Positions 34,910 to 43,441 of a stretch of DNA of 64,000 nt are shown in pieces. Under the pieces are notes generated by a model, which saw nothing but the letters and a program-made list of their open reading frames with translations, was not told the origin of the DNA and did not search any database. The stretch spans positions 13,986-77,985 of the forward strand of contig JAYFPK010000024.1 of NCBI GenBank assembly GCA_034927815.1, written 5' to 3'. This DNA is from Limiplasma sp034927815 (lineage in GTDB: Bacteria > Bacillota > Clostridia > Christensenellales > Aristaeellaceae). Position numbers and translations under genes: made by a program. How positions within the stretch are numbered: the stretch's first letter is position 1; each line of letters opens with the position of its first letter.

Positions 34910-35889
34910 GCCCGGTCCTCCTCGTCGTACAGGTGGCAGCGAATCATATGGCCGTTTTGGGTGTGCGCGCCCGGCTGCTCGCGCTTGCAGCGCCCGGTGC
35001 AATGCGCGCAGCGCGGATGGAACTTGCACCCTTCGGGCAGGTTCGACGGATCGGCGATCATGCCCTCGATGGGCTGCAGGCGGCGCGTTTCGCCGGTGAG
35101 CTTCGGAATGGAACCGAACAAGCCCACCGTATAGGGATGATGGCGCTTGCCCTCGAAGATGTCCTCAACAGAGCCGCTTTCCACGATTTCCCCGGCGTAC
35201 ATGACGGCGACGGTGTCGCACATTTCCGCGATAATGCCCAGGTCGTGGGTGATCATGATCATGGAGGTATCAAGCTTTTGCTTGATGTCCTCCATCATGG
35301 CCAGCACCTGGGCCTGAATGGTCACGTCCAGGGCGGTGGTGGGCTCGTCCGCGATTAGCAGTTCAGGGTTGAGCGCCAGGGAAACGGCGATGACCCCCCG
35401 CTGCTTCATGCCCCCTGAAAACTGGTGCGGATACTCGTTTTTGCGGTACGGGGGAATGCCCACCAGCTCGAACATCTCATCCACGCGCCGCTCGATCTGC
35501 TCCCGGCTCAAATGCCGGGTATTGTGCAGCTCCAGGATTTCCGCGACCTGCTTGCCTACGGGGATCACGGGGTTCAGGCTGGTCATGGGGTCCTGGAAGA
35601 TCATGGAGATGGTCTTGCCGCGATAGGCGCGCATCTCGGCGTCGGACGCCTTGAGCAGATCCTTGCCTTCAAAGAGCACCTCGCCGCCCGTGATTTCCCC
35701 CACGCCCTTGGGAAGCAGGCGCATGACGCTCAGGGCCAGCGTGGTTTTTCCCGCCCCCGTTTCCCCCACCAGGCCCAGGGTTTCTTTCTTGCGCAGCTGC
35801 AGGCTCACATGGCTGACCGCCTGTACCGTCGCTTCGTCCGTATGGTATTGCACACTCAGATCCCGAATGCTTAACAGCTTTTCTTCCAT
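34906..35889 (-). CDS. Dipeptide/oligopeptide-type ABC ATPase (DppD/OppD)
   Basis: 327 aa from ATG 35889, preceded by GAGGTGG. Walker A GETGAGKTT, signature FSGGMKQRGV, Walker B LLIADEPTTALDVT, and C-terminal CKFHPRCAHCTGRCKREQPG. Partner of the ATPase at 33947 in a heterodimer. Confidence 0.94.
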   Translation of the reverse strand: MEEKLLSIRDLSVQYHTDEATVQAVSHVSLQLRKKETLGLVGETGAGKTTLALSVMRLLPKGVGEITGGEVLFEGKDLLKASDAEMRAYRGKTISMIFQDPMTSLNPVIPVGKQVAEILELHNTRHLSREQIERRVDEMFELVGIPPYRKNEYPHQFSGGMKQRGVIAVSLALNPELLIADEPTTALDVTIQAQVLAMMEDIKQKLDTSMIMITHDLGIIAEMCDTVAVMYAGEIVESGSVEDIFEGKRHHPYTVGLFGSIPKLTGETRRLQPIEGMIADPSNLPEGCKFHPRCAHCTGRCKREQPGAHTQNGHMIRCHLYDEEDRA

Positions 35890-35899
35890 GCATCCCACC

Positions 35900-36787
35900 T
35901 CATTTCTTCAGCTTGGGATCCAGCGCGTCGCGCAAGCCGTCCCCCATCAGGTTCAGGCTCAAAGCGCTGATCAAAATCGCCAAGCCGGGGAAAATGACCA
36001 AGTACGGATAATTGCGCATGTATTCGCGGCCCTCGGAGAGCATGGCCCCCCATTCCGGCGTGGGGGATTCGATGCCCAGGCCGATGTAGCTGAGGCCCGC
36101 GATGGCGAGAATGGTGATGGCAAGGTTCAACGTCGCCTGCACGATGATGGGGCCCATGGCGTTGGGGATGATGTGCTTGCGGAGAATGCGGACGCTGCCC
36201 GTGCCGCAGGCCTTCGCGGCCTCCACATACTCCTGGTTGCGCACGGGTAAGATGGCGGAGCGGAAAATCCTGGTGAAGCCCGGCACCACGCCCACCACGC
36301 AGGCCACGCCCAAGTTGACGATGCCGCCGCCGATGGAGGCCACGATGCAAATCGCCAGGAGGTTGAAGGGAAGGGCATAGAACACGTCCATAAAGCGCAT
36401 GATGGCGTTATCCACCCAGCCGCCCCAATAGGCGGCCACCGCGCCCAGGAGCGCGCCCAAAACCGTTGCCACCGCGATGATGCAAAGGCTTGCCAAAAGG
36501 GAGATGCGCGCGCCGTATACGATGCGCGCCATGACGTCGCGGCCGTATTGGTCCGTGCCGAAGGGATGCTCGGCGCTGGGGAATTGCAGGCGCTGCTTCA
36601 TGTGCTGCTTGATGGCGTCCGCCTGGTAATTGAAGAAGCAATCGCAAAAGATCACCAGCAGGAGCAGCAGGACGAAGATCACCAGGCCGACCATTGCCAT
36701 CTTGTTTTTGGCGAAGCGCTTGCAGATGTTCTTGAACTGGCTGCGCTTTTTATACACCCCGCCGCCCGCCGTTACGCCGTGTGTCAT
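35900..36787 (-). CDS. Dpp/Opp-type ABC permease (DppC)
   Basis: 295 aa from ATG 36787, overlapping the DppB stop by 4 bp; the longer frame upstream is spurious. N-terminal OppC-type span, HPFGTDQYGRDVMARIVYGA (OppC hallmark) and EAA loop EYVEAAKACGTGSVRILRKH. About six spans. Confidence 0.94.
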   Translation of the reverse strand: MTHGVTAGGGVYKKRSQFKNICKRFAKNKMAMVGLVIFVLLLLLVIFCDCFFNYQADAIKQHMKQRLQFPSAEHPFGTDQYGRDVMARIVYGARISLLASLCIIAVATVLGALLGAVAAYWGGWVDNAIMRFMDVFYALPFNLLAICIVASIGGGIVNLGVACVVGVVPGFTRIFRSAILPVRNQEYVEAAKACGTGSVRILRKHIIPNAMGPIIVQATLNLAITILAIAGLSYIGLGIESPTPEWGAMLSEGREYMRNYPYLVIFPGLAILISALSLNLMGDGLRDALDPKLKK

Positions 36788-37743
36788 GCCGCATGCACCC
36801 CTTTCCGCGCCTTCGCGCACACATACTGGGATTTCAGCCGCGGGTCGATGTACACGTAAATCACGTCCACAATCAGGTTCGTGACGCCCACCGCCAAAGC
36901 GATGAACAGCACCTCCGCCATGACCATGGGCACGTCCAGCTGCCGGAGGGACGTGACCGCCAGGGAGCCCAGGCCGGGAATGGTGAACACGTTCTCGATG
37001 ATGACCGTGCCGCCGATCAGCCCCGCGAAGTGCATGCCGATGACGGTGACGATGGGAAGCAGCGCGTTGCGCAGCGAGTGGCGCATAATGACCTGCTTTT
37101 CCGTGCAGCCCTTGGCCCGGGCCATCTTGATGTAATCCGCGCCGATGACCTCCAGCATGCTGGAGCGCGTCATCCGCACCAAAGAGGCGATGGAGGACGC
37201 CGCCAAGGTCACCCATGGCAGGATGTAGCCCTTGAAGGAGGAAGCGCCCGTAGCGGGCAGCAGGCCCAGCTGCAGGGAGAAGAACAGAATCAGCAGCGTG
37301 CCCAGCCAGAAGCCCGGCACCGAGGACAGCACCAGCGCCCCCACCTGGGTGACGTTATCCAGGGCGGAATACTGCTTTACCGCCGAGATCACGCCGATGG
37401 GCAGGCCGATCAGCACCGTCAGAAACATCGCCCCCATGGCCAGCGTCAGCGTCTGGGGCAAGCGGGCGGTGATCTCGTTGATCACGGTGAGCTTGGTGCG
37501 CCAAGACGTGCCGAAGTTGCCCTGAATCGCATTGCCGATGTAGGTGAGGTAGCGCACCCAAAACGGCTGGTCCAGCCCCATTTCGGCGCGGAGGTTCGCC
37601 AAGGCTTCGGGCGTTGCCCGCGTTCCCAGGATGATCTCCGCCGCGTCGCCGGGCGACAGGTCCAGCAGCGCAAACACCAGCAGCGATATGCCCAGAATCA
37701 CGGGTATCATCAGCAGCAGTCTTTTACAGATGTACTTGAGCAT
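36784..37743 (-). CDS. Dpp/Opp-type ABC permease (DppB)
   Basis: 319 aa from ATG 37743, with GGAAGG upstream. Starts MLKYICKRLLLMIPVILGIS, the usual DppB beginning, with EAA loop DYIKMARAKGCTEKQVIMRH. First gene of the importer-cupin operon, so the promoter lies in the gap shared with the TetR gene. Confidence 0.94.
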   Translation of the reverse strand: MLKYICKRLLLMIPVILGISLLVFALLDLSPGDAAEIILGTRATPEALANLRAEMGLDQPFWVRYLTYIGNAIQGNFGTSWRTKLTVINEITARLPQTLTLAMGAMFLTVLIGLPIGVISAVKQYSALDNVTQVGALVLSSVPGFWLGTLLILFFSLQLGLLPATGASSFKGYILPWVTLAASSIASLVRMTRSSMLEVIGADYIKMARAKGCTEKQVIMRHSLRNALLPIVTVIGMHFAGLIGGTVIIENVFTIPGLGSLAVTSLRQLDVPMVMAEVLFIALAVGVTNLIVDVIYVYIDPRLKSQYVCAKARKGVHAA

Positions 37744-37852
37744 GACGGTGCACCTTCCCCTCGCTTTTGTGCCGTTGCTTTCCGCCTTGACATTTCGGAA
37801 AAATATAGTACAGTAATAGCCGCAACGCACTTGAATGTGTCCAAAACAGAAT

Positions 37853-37897
37853 ATTGAACACGTTCAATGAGTGAGATTGTAATGAAACACGTTCAAC
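37853..37897. promoter_or_regulatory. Candidate TetR operators between importer operon and regulator gene
   Basis: ATTGAACACGTTCAAT (37853-37868) is a 6-4-6 perfect-arm dyad. TGAAACACGTTCAA (37884-37897) repeats the same core, and CACTTGAATGTG (about 37829-37840) holds a weaker half site. The three lie within 70 bp between the start of the Dpp operon and the TetR gene, as expected for a regulator controlling itself and its neighbour. Confidence 0.65.
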
Positions 37898-37971
37898 TTG
37901 TCAATGCGGTCACGATATCCAATACAACGGGAATACAATTTCCCCGTTTGCAGCGAAAGAGGGTTGCCGGC

Positions 37972-38688
37972 ATGTCCAACCACGAGTCTCTCTCCCCCAC
38001 GGCAAACACTATTTTTCTGTCTGCCGTGCGGCTTTTCGCCCAAAACGGCTACCAAAAGACCAATATCCGCCAAATCGCCGAGGCTGCCCAGGTCAGCCTC
38101 GGCTTGGTGAACCACTACTTTGAAAGCAAGCGCAACCTGGGCTATTATACGCTCACCGCCCTTATCGGCTATGTGGTCAGCGCCGTGGACGAATCGCTGG
38201 ACCGGGGCGACCTGCTGCTCTACGACGCCACCGCCACCCGCTGCGTCAATCAATATCTGTTCCACGGCCCGTTTCGGCCCTTTTATTTCGATTCGCTGGA
38301 AGAGGACATCTTCTTCCGCTATGTGCAGCACAACACCCGGCCGCTGGTCAAGGAAATGCAGGAGCAATACGGCTTTACCATCAGCGACGACATGGCGCTT
38401 CTGTACAGCTGCTTTATCCCCTTTGCCGTGGAAAAAACTTTGGTGCTGAAAAAGCGCATGGGGTACTTTCCCTCCATCAACGAGGAAGACATCCCCTATC
38501 AGATCATCGCTTCCAACTACAACAACTTCATTCCCCACGACGTCATCCTGGCCGCTGACCAGGAGAGCCGCCGCCTGACCCCCGCAATTTTGCGCATGCT
38601 AAGCCCCTATCCCAGCGATCATACGCTGCTGAACCGGTTGGAAGTGGCCATGGCTCAATCGCATCACAGCTATTTCTGCACGCCGTAA
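37972..38688 (+). CDS. TetR-family transcriptional regulator
   Basis: 238 aa from ATG 37972 (MSNHESLSPTANTIFLSAVR); in-frame upstream ATGs would place the start inside the operator repeats. The helix-turn-helix FAQNGYQKTNIRQIAEAAQV then SLGLVNHYFESKRNLGYYTL is typical TetR. The C-terminal ligand region is not recognisable. It is divergent to the Dpp-type importer and probably represses it until an import substrate or its cupin product appears. Confidence 0.9.
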   Translation: MSNHESLSPTANTIFLSAVRLFAQNGYQKTNIRQIAEAAQVSLGLVNHYFESKRNLGYYTLTALIGYVVSAVDESLDRGDLLLYDATATRCVNQYLFHGPFRPFYFDSLEEDIFFRYVQHNTRPLVKEMQEQYGFTISDDMALLYSCFIPFAVEKTLVLKKRMGYFPSINEEDIPYQIIASNYNNFIPHDVILAADQESRRLTPAILRMLSPYPSDHTLLNRLEVAMAQSHHSYFCTP

Positions 38689-38779
38689 CAAAACAACAAC
38701 AGAGAACTTCCGCCGCCCTTTGGGCCGCTTGTTTCCCTGTTGAAGGGCTCTGCGCATCCGGCCTGGAGCGCATGCAATC

Positions 38780-38819
38780 AAACGGCATCTTCACAGATGG
38801 TGTCAGTTGAGTGCCGTTT
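38780..38819 (+). terminator. Terminator-like hairpin after the TetR gene
   Basis: AAACGGCA pairs with TGCCGTTT about 90 bp past the stop, followed by TGCTTGATTCTTT. Confidence 0.5.
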
Positions 38820-38881
38820 TGCTTGATTCTTTGGGTTATGCTTCGCATATTGCGGCCTCATTTGAGGATGGCATTGGCTAA

Positions 38882-38914
38882 AACCCTCCGAAAGCAGGCG
38901 GTTTTCGGAGGGTT
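38882..38914 (-). terminator. Terminator after the lipoprotein gene
   Basis: AACCCTCCGAAA pairs perfectly with TTTCGGAGGGTT (12 bp) and a short T run follows in the minus direction. Confidence 0.7.
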
Positions 38915-38995
38915 CCTCTTTCCCATAAGGGGATATCCAAATCATAGCCATGCGGCTTTACCCGCTTCACGGCATCAATCCCTTGAGAAAACAGC

Positions 38996-39907
38996 TCACG
39001 GCGTTTCCTCGACCCCGTGCTTTTCCCCCAACCGCTCCCGGTTCATCTGCTGGCGTTGGTTCTCCTCGCTCTGGGGCAACCTTTCCAGCGTACCCTCGCC
39101 GTAAAGCCCTACGCCTTGCATCTCAACAAATACGCGCGCCTTGCGCGTGCCGCCTGTGCCCGCGTAGAAATCATTCCCCCATACCGAATCCGGTTCAACG
39201 ATCAGGCGAAGCGTAACGTCCTCTTCGCCGCTTTCGCTAAACCCGTAATCACCCAGCTTGAAGGACCCGCCTCCCGTACTGCCCTTGGCTCCCGCGGTAA
39301 GAAGGGCCTGAAAGCTGATGGCGAAGGATGTGTCCGCTACGTATTCCTCCGCATCCGGGCTTACTTGCTCGCCCTGCGCATCTTTTGTGTGGGTGGAAGG
39401 CCAGGGCGTTCCATCCTTTTGAAACTCTGTAAGGCTGAACACGTGGATGGGGACCGCGTTGCGAAGGCCGTAGCCTTCCGCGTCCAGGTTGATGCTCGCC
39501 ATGCCTTGCAGATTTTTGAGCATATCCTTGATATAGTCGTCCGCATCCAGCTTGAGGGAGATGTAGATATCGCCGATGTACTGCCCGGAGGGATACGCGC
39601 CCTCGAGCTTGACAAAGTCCAACTCCACCGTGTAATCCACATAATATCCTTCCGCCAAAACTTGCCGGTGCTTCCATTCCCCCTTGAGCGTCCAAATGCT
39701 GTCCGGAGGGATGGGCGGAACCGTGGGCGTAGGAAGGGGCGATTCGCCTTCTCCATTTTCATCAAGGCTTGCGCCGCCAAGCACGGCGGTGGGGGTGGGC
39801 GTTGGCGCGGCGGCTTCCGCCAGGCCGCTCCCATTGCCGCCGAAACAAGCGGTGATGCATAGCGCAACCATCAGCGCGAGGGTCATTGGGAAAAGTCTTT
39901 TGACCAT
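38996..39907 (-). CDS. Putative lipoprotein of unknown function
   Basis: 303 aa from ATG 39907, with AGGAGG upstream. The signal peptide ends in a lipobox (CITAC, lipidated Cys21), so it is a membrane-tethered extracellular protein. A low-complexity Pro/Thr linker (APTPTPTAVLG, PLPTPTVPPIPP; about 34-68) acts as a spacer. The remaining 230 residues are beta-rich and match no family I recognise. It stands alone between terminators. Confidence 0.75.
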   Translation of the reverse strand: MVKRLFPMTLALMVALCITACFGGNGSGLAEAAAPTPTPTAVLGGASLDENGEGESPLPTPTVPPIPPDSIWTLKGEWKHRQVLAEGYYVDYTVELDFVKLEGAYPSGQYIGDIYISLKLDADDYIKDMLKNLQGMASINLDAEGYGLRNAVPIHVFSLTEFQKDGTPWPSTHTKDAQGEQVSPDAEEYVADTSFAISFQALLTAGAKGSTGGGSFKLGDYGFSESGEEDVTLRLIVEPDSVWGNDFYAGTGGTRKARVFVEMQGVGLYGEGTLERLPQSEENQRQQMNRERLGEKHGVEETP

Positions 39908-40090
39908 ACCGATACCTCCTGTCGTTCCATCAAAGAGCCACTTGAACCTTTTGCTTGTCTGCCCTTGTGCCTTTGTACGCAACTTGCCGGTGAGAAGGGG
40001 CATATCCAGGGCTGACCATTTTCTCCTTCATGTCGATTCTGAAACCGCCGTTACCCTTGCCGCTTGCATTTTCCCGCCTGGCCGGCGGCG

Positions 40091-40585
40091 CTATCTCATC
40101 AGCATGACCGCGCCGTACCGTATGCACCCTTCCCCGTCCGGCAAAGGGAAAAAGAGCGCGCTGTGATAATCGCCGCGAACGGGATAGAAACACCTCTTGC
40201 AAAACAGCTCCAGGGGGGAAGACAGCCGGCCCAAAAGCGCGTTTCTTCCGTAAAATATGCCCTCGGCAGCCTCCAGCATAGCGAAGTTCTCCTTGGTGAT
40301 CCGGGCCAAAAAGCTGAGGCTTCCTTCGGGTACGTCCCCCTCCCTCAGGTCGGTGCTTTCCCGAAGGGTTCGGTTGACCCTGTGCAGCACCCCTTCTTTC
40401 TGAAAAACGGCAACCGGGCAATCAAAAAGATCAAGCATTGGCATTATGTCGCCTTCCCTTTGCGCAAGCGCCTGGAACCGCTTGATAAAGCGCCCCTGCG
40501 CCGCCAGCGCCTTTTCCATATGCTTTTGCAGCAGTACAAGCTCCCGTAGGGGCTGCTCTTTTGCTTCTTCCCCTTCCAGCTTCAT
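40091..40585 (-). CDS. PAS-like sensory domain protein without output domain
   Basis: 164 aa from ATG 40585, with GGGAGGGG just upstream; other starts are possible. An N-terminal charged helix (residues 1-45) is followed by a PAS-like segment LFDCPVAVFQKEGVLHRVNR resembling the two PAS segments in the regulator encoded 155 bp upstream (LFPIPAEVFSPQGLSLFVNQ). It ends CIRYGAVMLMR where that regulator would continue into its DNA-binding part. Likely a truncated or split paralogue; a separate sensory role is possible. Confidence 0.6.
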   Translation of the reverse strand: MKLEGEEAKEQPLRELVLLQKHMEKALAAQGRFIKRFQALAQREGDIMPMLDLFDCPVAVFQKEGVLHRVNRTLRESTDLREGDVPEGSLSFLARITKENFAMLEAAEGIFYGRNALLGRLSSPLELFCKRCFYPVRGDYHSALFFPLPDGEGCIRYGAVMLMR

Positions 40586-40686
40586 CCCCTCCCTTTCCCT
40601 CGCCACGTTTGTTGCTTTGATTGTAGTGAAATGCCGATCGCCTGACAACCGGTTGAGCGTTCCTTTTCGTAAAAATATGTGCATTC

Positions 40687-40727
40687 GCGAAAGACCCCGC
40701 GATCCTATGGATCGCGGGGTCTTTCGC
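40687..40727 (-). terminator. Strong hairpin after the tandem AraC regulator gene
   Basis: GCGAAAGACCCCGCGATCC pairs with GGATCGCGGGGTCTTTCGC (19-bp perfect stem, 3-nt loop) 13 bp past the stop of the upstream gene. Confidence 0.8.
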
Positions 40728-40740
40728 TGTTCTTCCCTTT

Positions 40741-42321
40741 TTATGGCCTCATTGCCTTTCGGAATTGTGATGGGGTCATCCCCACCTTCTCCCTGAAAAA
40801 CCTTGCAAAGCTCCCGTTGTATTCCAAGCCGCAAGCGCCAAAGGCCTGGGCAACGCTCACATTCCGATCCCGCAGCGCGGCTTTCAGCCCGTTGATCTTG
40901 ATTTCCTGGTAATAGCTGTACAAGGTCATGCCGGTATGCTTTTTGAACAGGCGGGCCAGGTGAGACGGGCTTAGGCGAATGGCTTGCGCAAGCTTATGGA
41001 TATCAAAATCCTCCTTCCAGTGGTTTTCCAGGTATTCCTTTGCCCTGGTGGCGTCCGATCTGCCCAGATAGAGCCTGCTTGTAAGAAAAACGCTTACAAC
41101 ATATGATTCTCTTGCATCTTCAACCCATACGGTGAAGTTCACAATATCGGTATAGATCGCCTCGATGTCATACTCGGCGCTCCTTGCATCATACCATTCC
41201 CAAAAGCTCTCCAGGGGTATTTTGATATCGGATATCAGCGCCACCTCTCCTTGAAGGGTTTTCAAAATTTGCTCCCGCAGCCCATACCGTTCGTTGACCA
41301 AAGGATCTGTCGCCAAATTGTATTTCCCGAGGATTCGGGAGGAGTCCTGGACATTCCATGCTTTGAGCACGGCCTCGTTGATAAACACGATATCGCCGTT
41401 TTGCTTGAACACTTGCATGGGGATGGGAATCAGTCCTGCGGTCTGAAAAAGCAATTCCCTGGTTTTGCACACAGGAACCGGCGGGCTCATGGGCGCGGCG
41501 TTCCCGCGCGCCCCGGACGCTTCGCTGCCAAAGGCGTAGCGGGGCTGTGCCGGCAAGCTCTTTCTGTATTGGCTCGGCGTCATTCCCACATCGCGTTTGA
41601 ACGCTTGCGCAAAGCTGCCGTTGTAGTCCGCCCCGCATGCGGCAAATGCTTCGCTCACGCTCAACCTTGGGTCTTGCAGCGCCTCTTTGATTTTCCCAAG
41701 CTTCACCTCCTGATAATAGCTGTAAGGCGTTTTGCCCATATGCTTTTTGAAGATCCGGGCCAGATGGCCCGGGCTTAGGCCGACGGAGGCGGCAATCCGG
41801 CTCTGATCAAAATCATCGAGCCAATGGGCCTGGATATACGCTTTGGCCTCCATTGCGTCCCACCGAGCCTGGTAGACGCGCTTTACCACAAACAAGGCCA
41901 CAACGCATACCACATAACCGTTTTCATCCCGGAGGGGAAAACAGGTGATATCCTGGTAAATCTCATTTTCGGAAGGGCTGCCGCCCGCGCCCTTGTAGCG
42001 CCTGGCAAATTCCGCAAACGGAACCCGTACGTCATGAACGGACAGGATTTCACCGGAGAAGGCTCTGCGCAGATAACCGGCCAGCCCAAGCTCCTGATGA
42101 AGATAGGGGTCTTCCAAAATGTTGAACCTTCCTACGATTTCCCCCGCGTCGCCAATCTGGAAAAAATGCAGGAATTCCTGATTCACAAACAGGCTAAGGC
42201 CCTGGGGGGAGAAAACCTCGGCCGGTATGGGGAAAAGCTCGAGCACATCATACAAATCCCGCTCCAGAGCCCGGTTGAAAAAGGCCGTGAGCTTCCCTTC
42301 CATCGGGCTATGCTTCTCCAT
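40741..42321 (-). CDS. Tandem PAS-AraC / PAS-AraC regulator in one polypeptide
   Basis: 526 aa from ATG 42321, with AAGGAGG upstream. Two complete units follow one another. Unit 1 (1 to about 262) has PAS LFPIPAEVFSPQGLSLFVNQ and AraC LSPGHLARIFKKHMGKTPYS. Unit 2 (about 290-526) has PAS IPIPMQVFKQNGDIVFINEA and AraC LSPSHLARLFKKHTGMTLYS. The AraC ends are near identical in order (SYYQE.K, AF.ACG..YNGSFA..F...VGMTPSQ.RK). A single chain could thus bind two sites as a built-in dimer. Cytoplasmic. Ligand and targets unknown. Confidence 0.88.
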   Translation of the reverse strand: MEKHSPMEGKLTAFFNRALERDLYDVLELFPIPAEVFSPQGLSLFVNQEFLHFFQIGDAGEIVGRFNILEDPYLHQELGLAGYLRRAFSGEILSVHDVRVPFAEFARRYKGAGGSPSENEIYQDITCFPLRDENGYVVCVVALFVVKRVYQARWDAMEAKAYIQAHWLDDFDQSRIAASVGLSPGHLARIFKKHMGKTPYSYYQEVKLGKIKEALQDPRLSVSEAFAACGADYNGSFAQAFKRDVGMTPSQYRKSLPAQPRYAFGSEASGARGNAAPMSPPVPVCKTRELLFQTAGLIPIPMQVFKQNGDIVFINEAVLKAWNVQDSSRILGKYNLATDPLVNERYGLREQILKTLQGEVALISDIKIPLESFWEWYDARSAEYDIEAIYTDIVNFTVWVEDARESYVVSVFLTSRLYLGRSDATRAKEYLENHWKEDFDIHKLAQAIRLSPSHLARLFKKHTGMTLYSYYQEIKINGLKAALRDRNVSVAQAFGACGLEYNGSFARFFREKVGMTPSQFRKAMRP

Positions 42322-43441
42322 GGACTTGGCCTCCTTCCCGATGCATTGGCGATTCTCACCGGTCTTGGAAATGGCGGTCTTGTACGGCGAGTATCCCAGC
42401 GCGGGACCTCCTATTTTGCCTCCATTGACGGATCCTATCGGGCACAGGCTTTTCAGGCAATGACCGGGAGGGAGCGCGCCGCTTTCAGGAACCACCCCAA
42501 TCAAGCGGCATGGCGGCTATGATTATATTCTATGTACCATGGATCATGGGGGCTGTCAATCAAAGGATCCTGTTTGGGAGGTCCGCTTTGATCAGAAGTT
42601 GGGAGGCTTTGCGGGAAAAATGGGATATGAAATTGAAACCAGATGAATTTGAAAAGATAAGCGTTGAAAAGTTATGGACCTGAAGATTCTGTGTCCAAAA
42701 TCAGGAGCGCCTGCCTCTGAATGTTCCAGCGTATTCAGCCTTTTTTATTGGAAGAAAAATGCGATCGCCCATTGGGTAGGCGAAATACAGAATTTTACAC
42801 CCTCTGTTTCCTTCCGCGTTTCACCAAAAGGTATAGGCCCAGTTTCAATCATGCCCCATAAAACGGACAGCCAAAAAGTCAAAATCCCCATTCATCCGGT
42901 ACGGTAAAGCGGGAATCATAATGCAGCGCCATGTACCAGCCCATGCCCCCGGTAGCGGAGGCCCCGCCGGGTAATCTTCTGCTTCAAGAGCTGGTGATCG
43001 CCGCCGCACCCGTCAGACACGTTCGTTTTCTCCGGCAGAGCGCTGCAATCGCCCTGGGGTGTGGCAGCGTTCCGCATCAATATCCCCCGCCACATGGGAA
43101 CTCCCCCATCTCTCCTATTCCAGTTCAACATCCCGCTCACGGGAAAGGATCGTATACCTGTCCGCCTAAACCTCTAAGGGGACCCATACCCCCCTGTACA
43201 AAGCATTCCTTCCAAGTATGGGAATTAGCTTGTCCCCTTGCATCAGCATCTCCACGCTGCAGCGCAGCCCTTCCCAGCCAGCCACTTTCCCTTGCCTCCA
43301 CTCGCTTTCCATGCCTCTATGACGGCGTGGGGAACCGCGCAAACTTGAACAATAATATTTCCTATTGCGATCCAAGCCTATTGCGATTCAAAGAAGAACG
43401 AAAGCAAAGGAAGCGTAAGAAATCAACCCAAAAGACCACCC
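42322..43441. other. Gene-poor region with a possible gene remnant
   Basis: About 1.1 kb without a supportable gene, AT-richer than its neighbours up to 42900. Near 42890-42990 the minus strand reads GGMGWYMALHYDSRFTVPDE then WGF and stop, in a frame closed by a TGA about 10 codons higher. This looks like the end of a decayed gene whose family I do not recognise. Other short frames lack ribosome sites and codon bias. Confidence 0.5.

Noticed and set aside
42674..42907. 77-aa plus-strand frame
   Set aside because: No ribosome site and no recognisable features.
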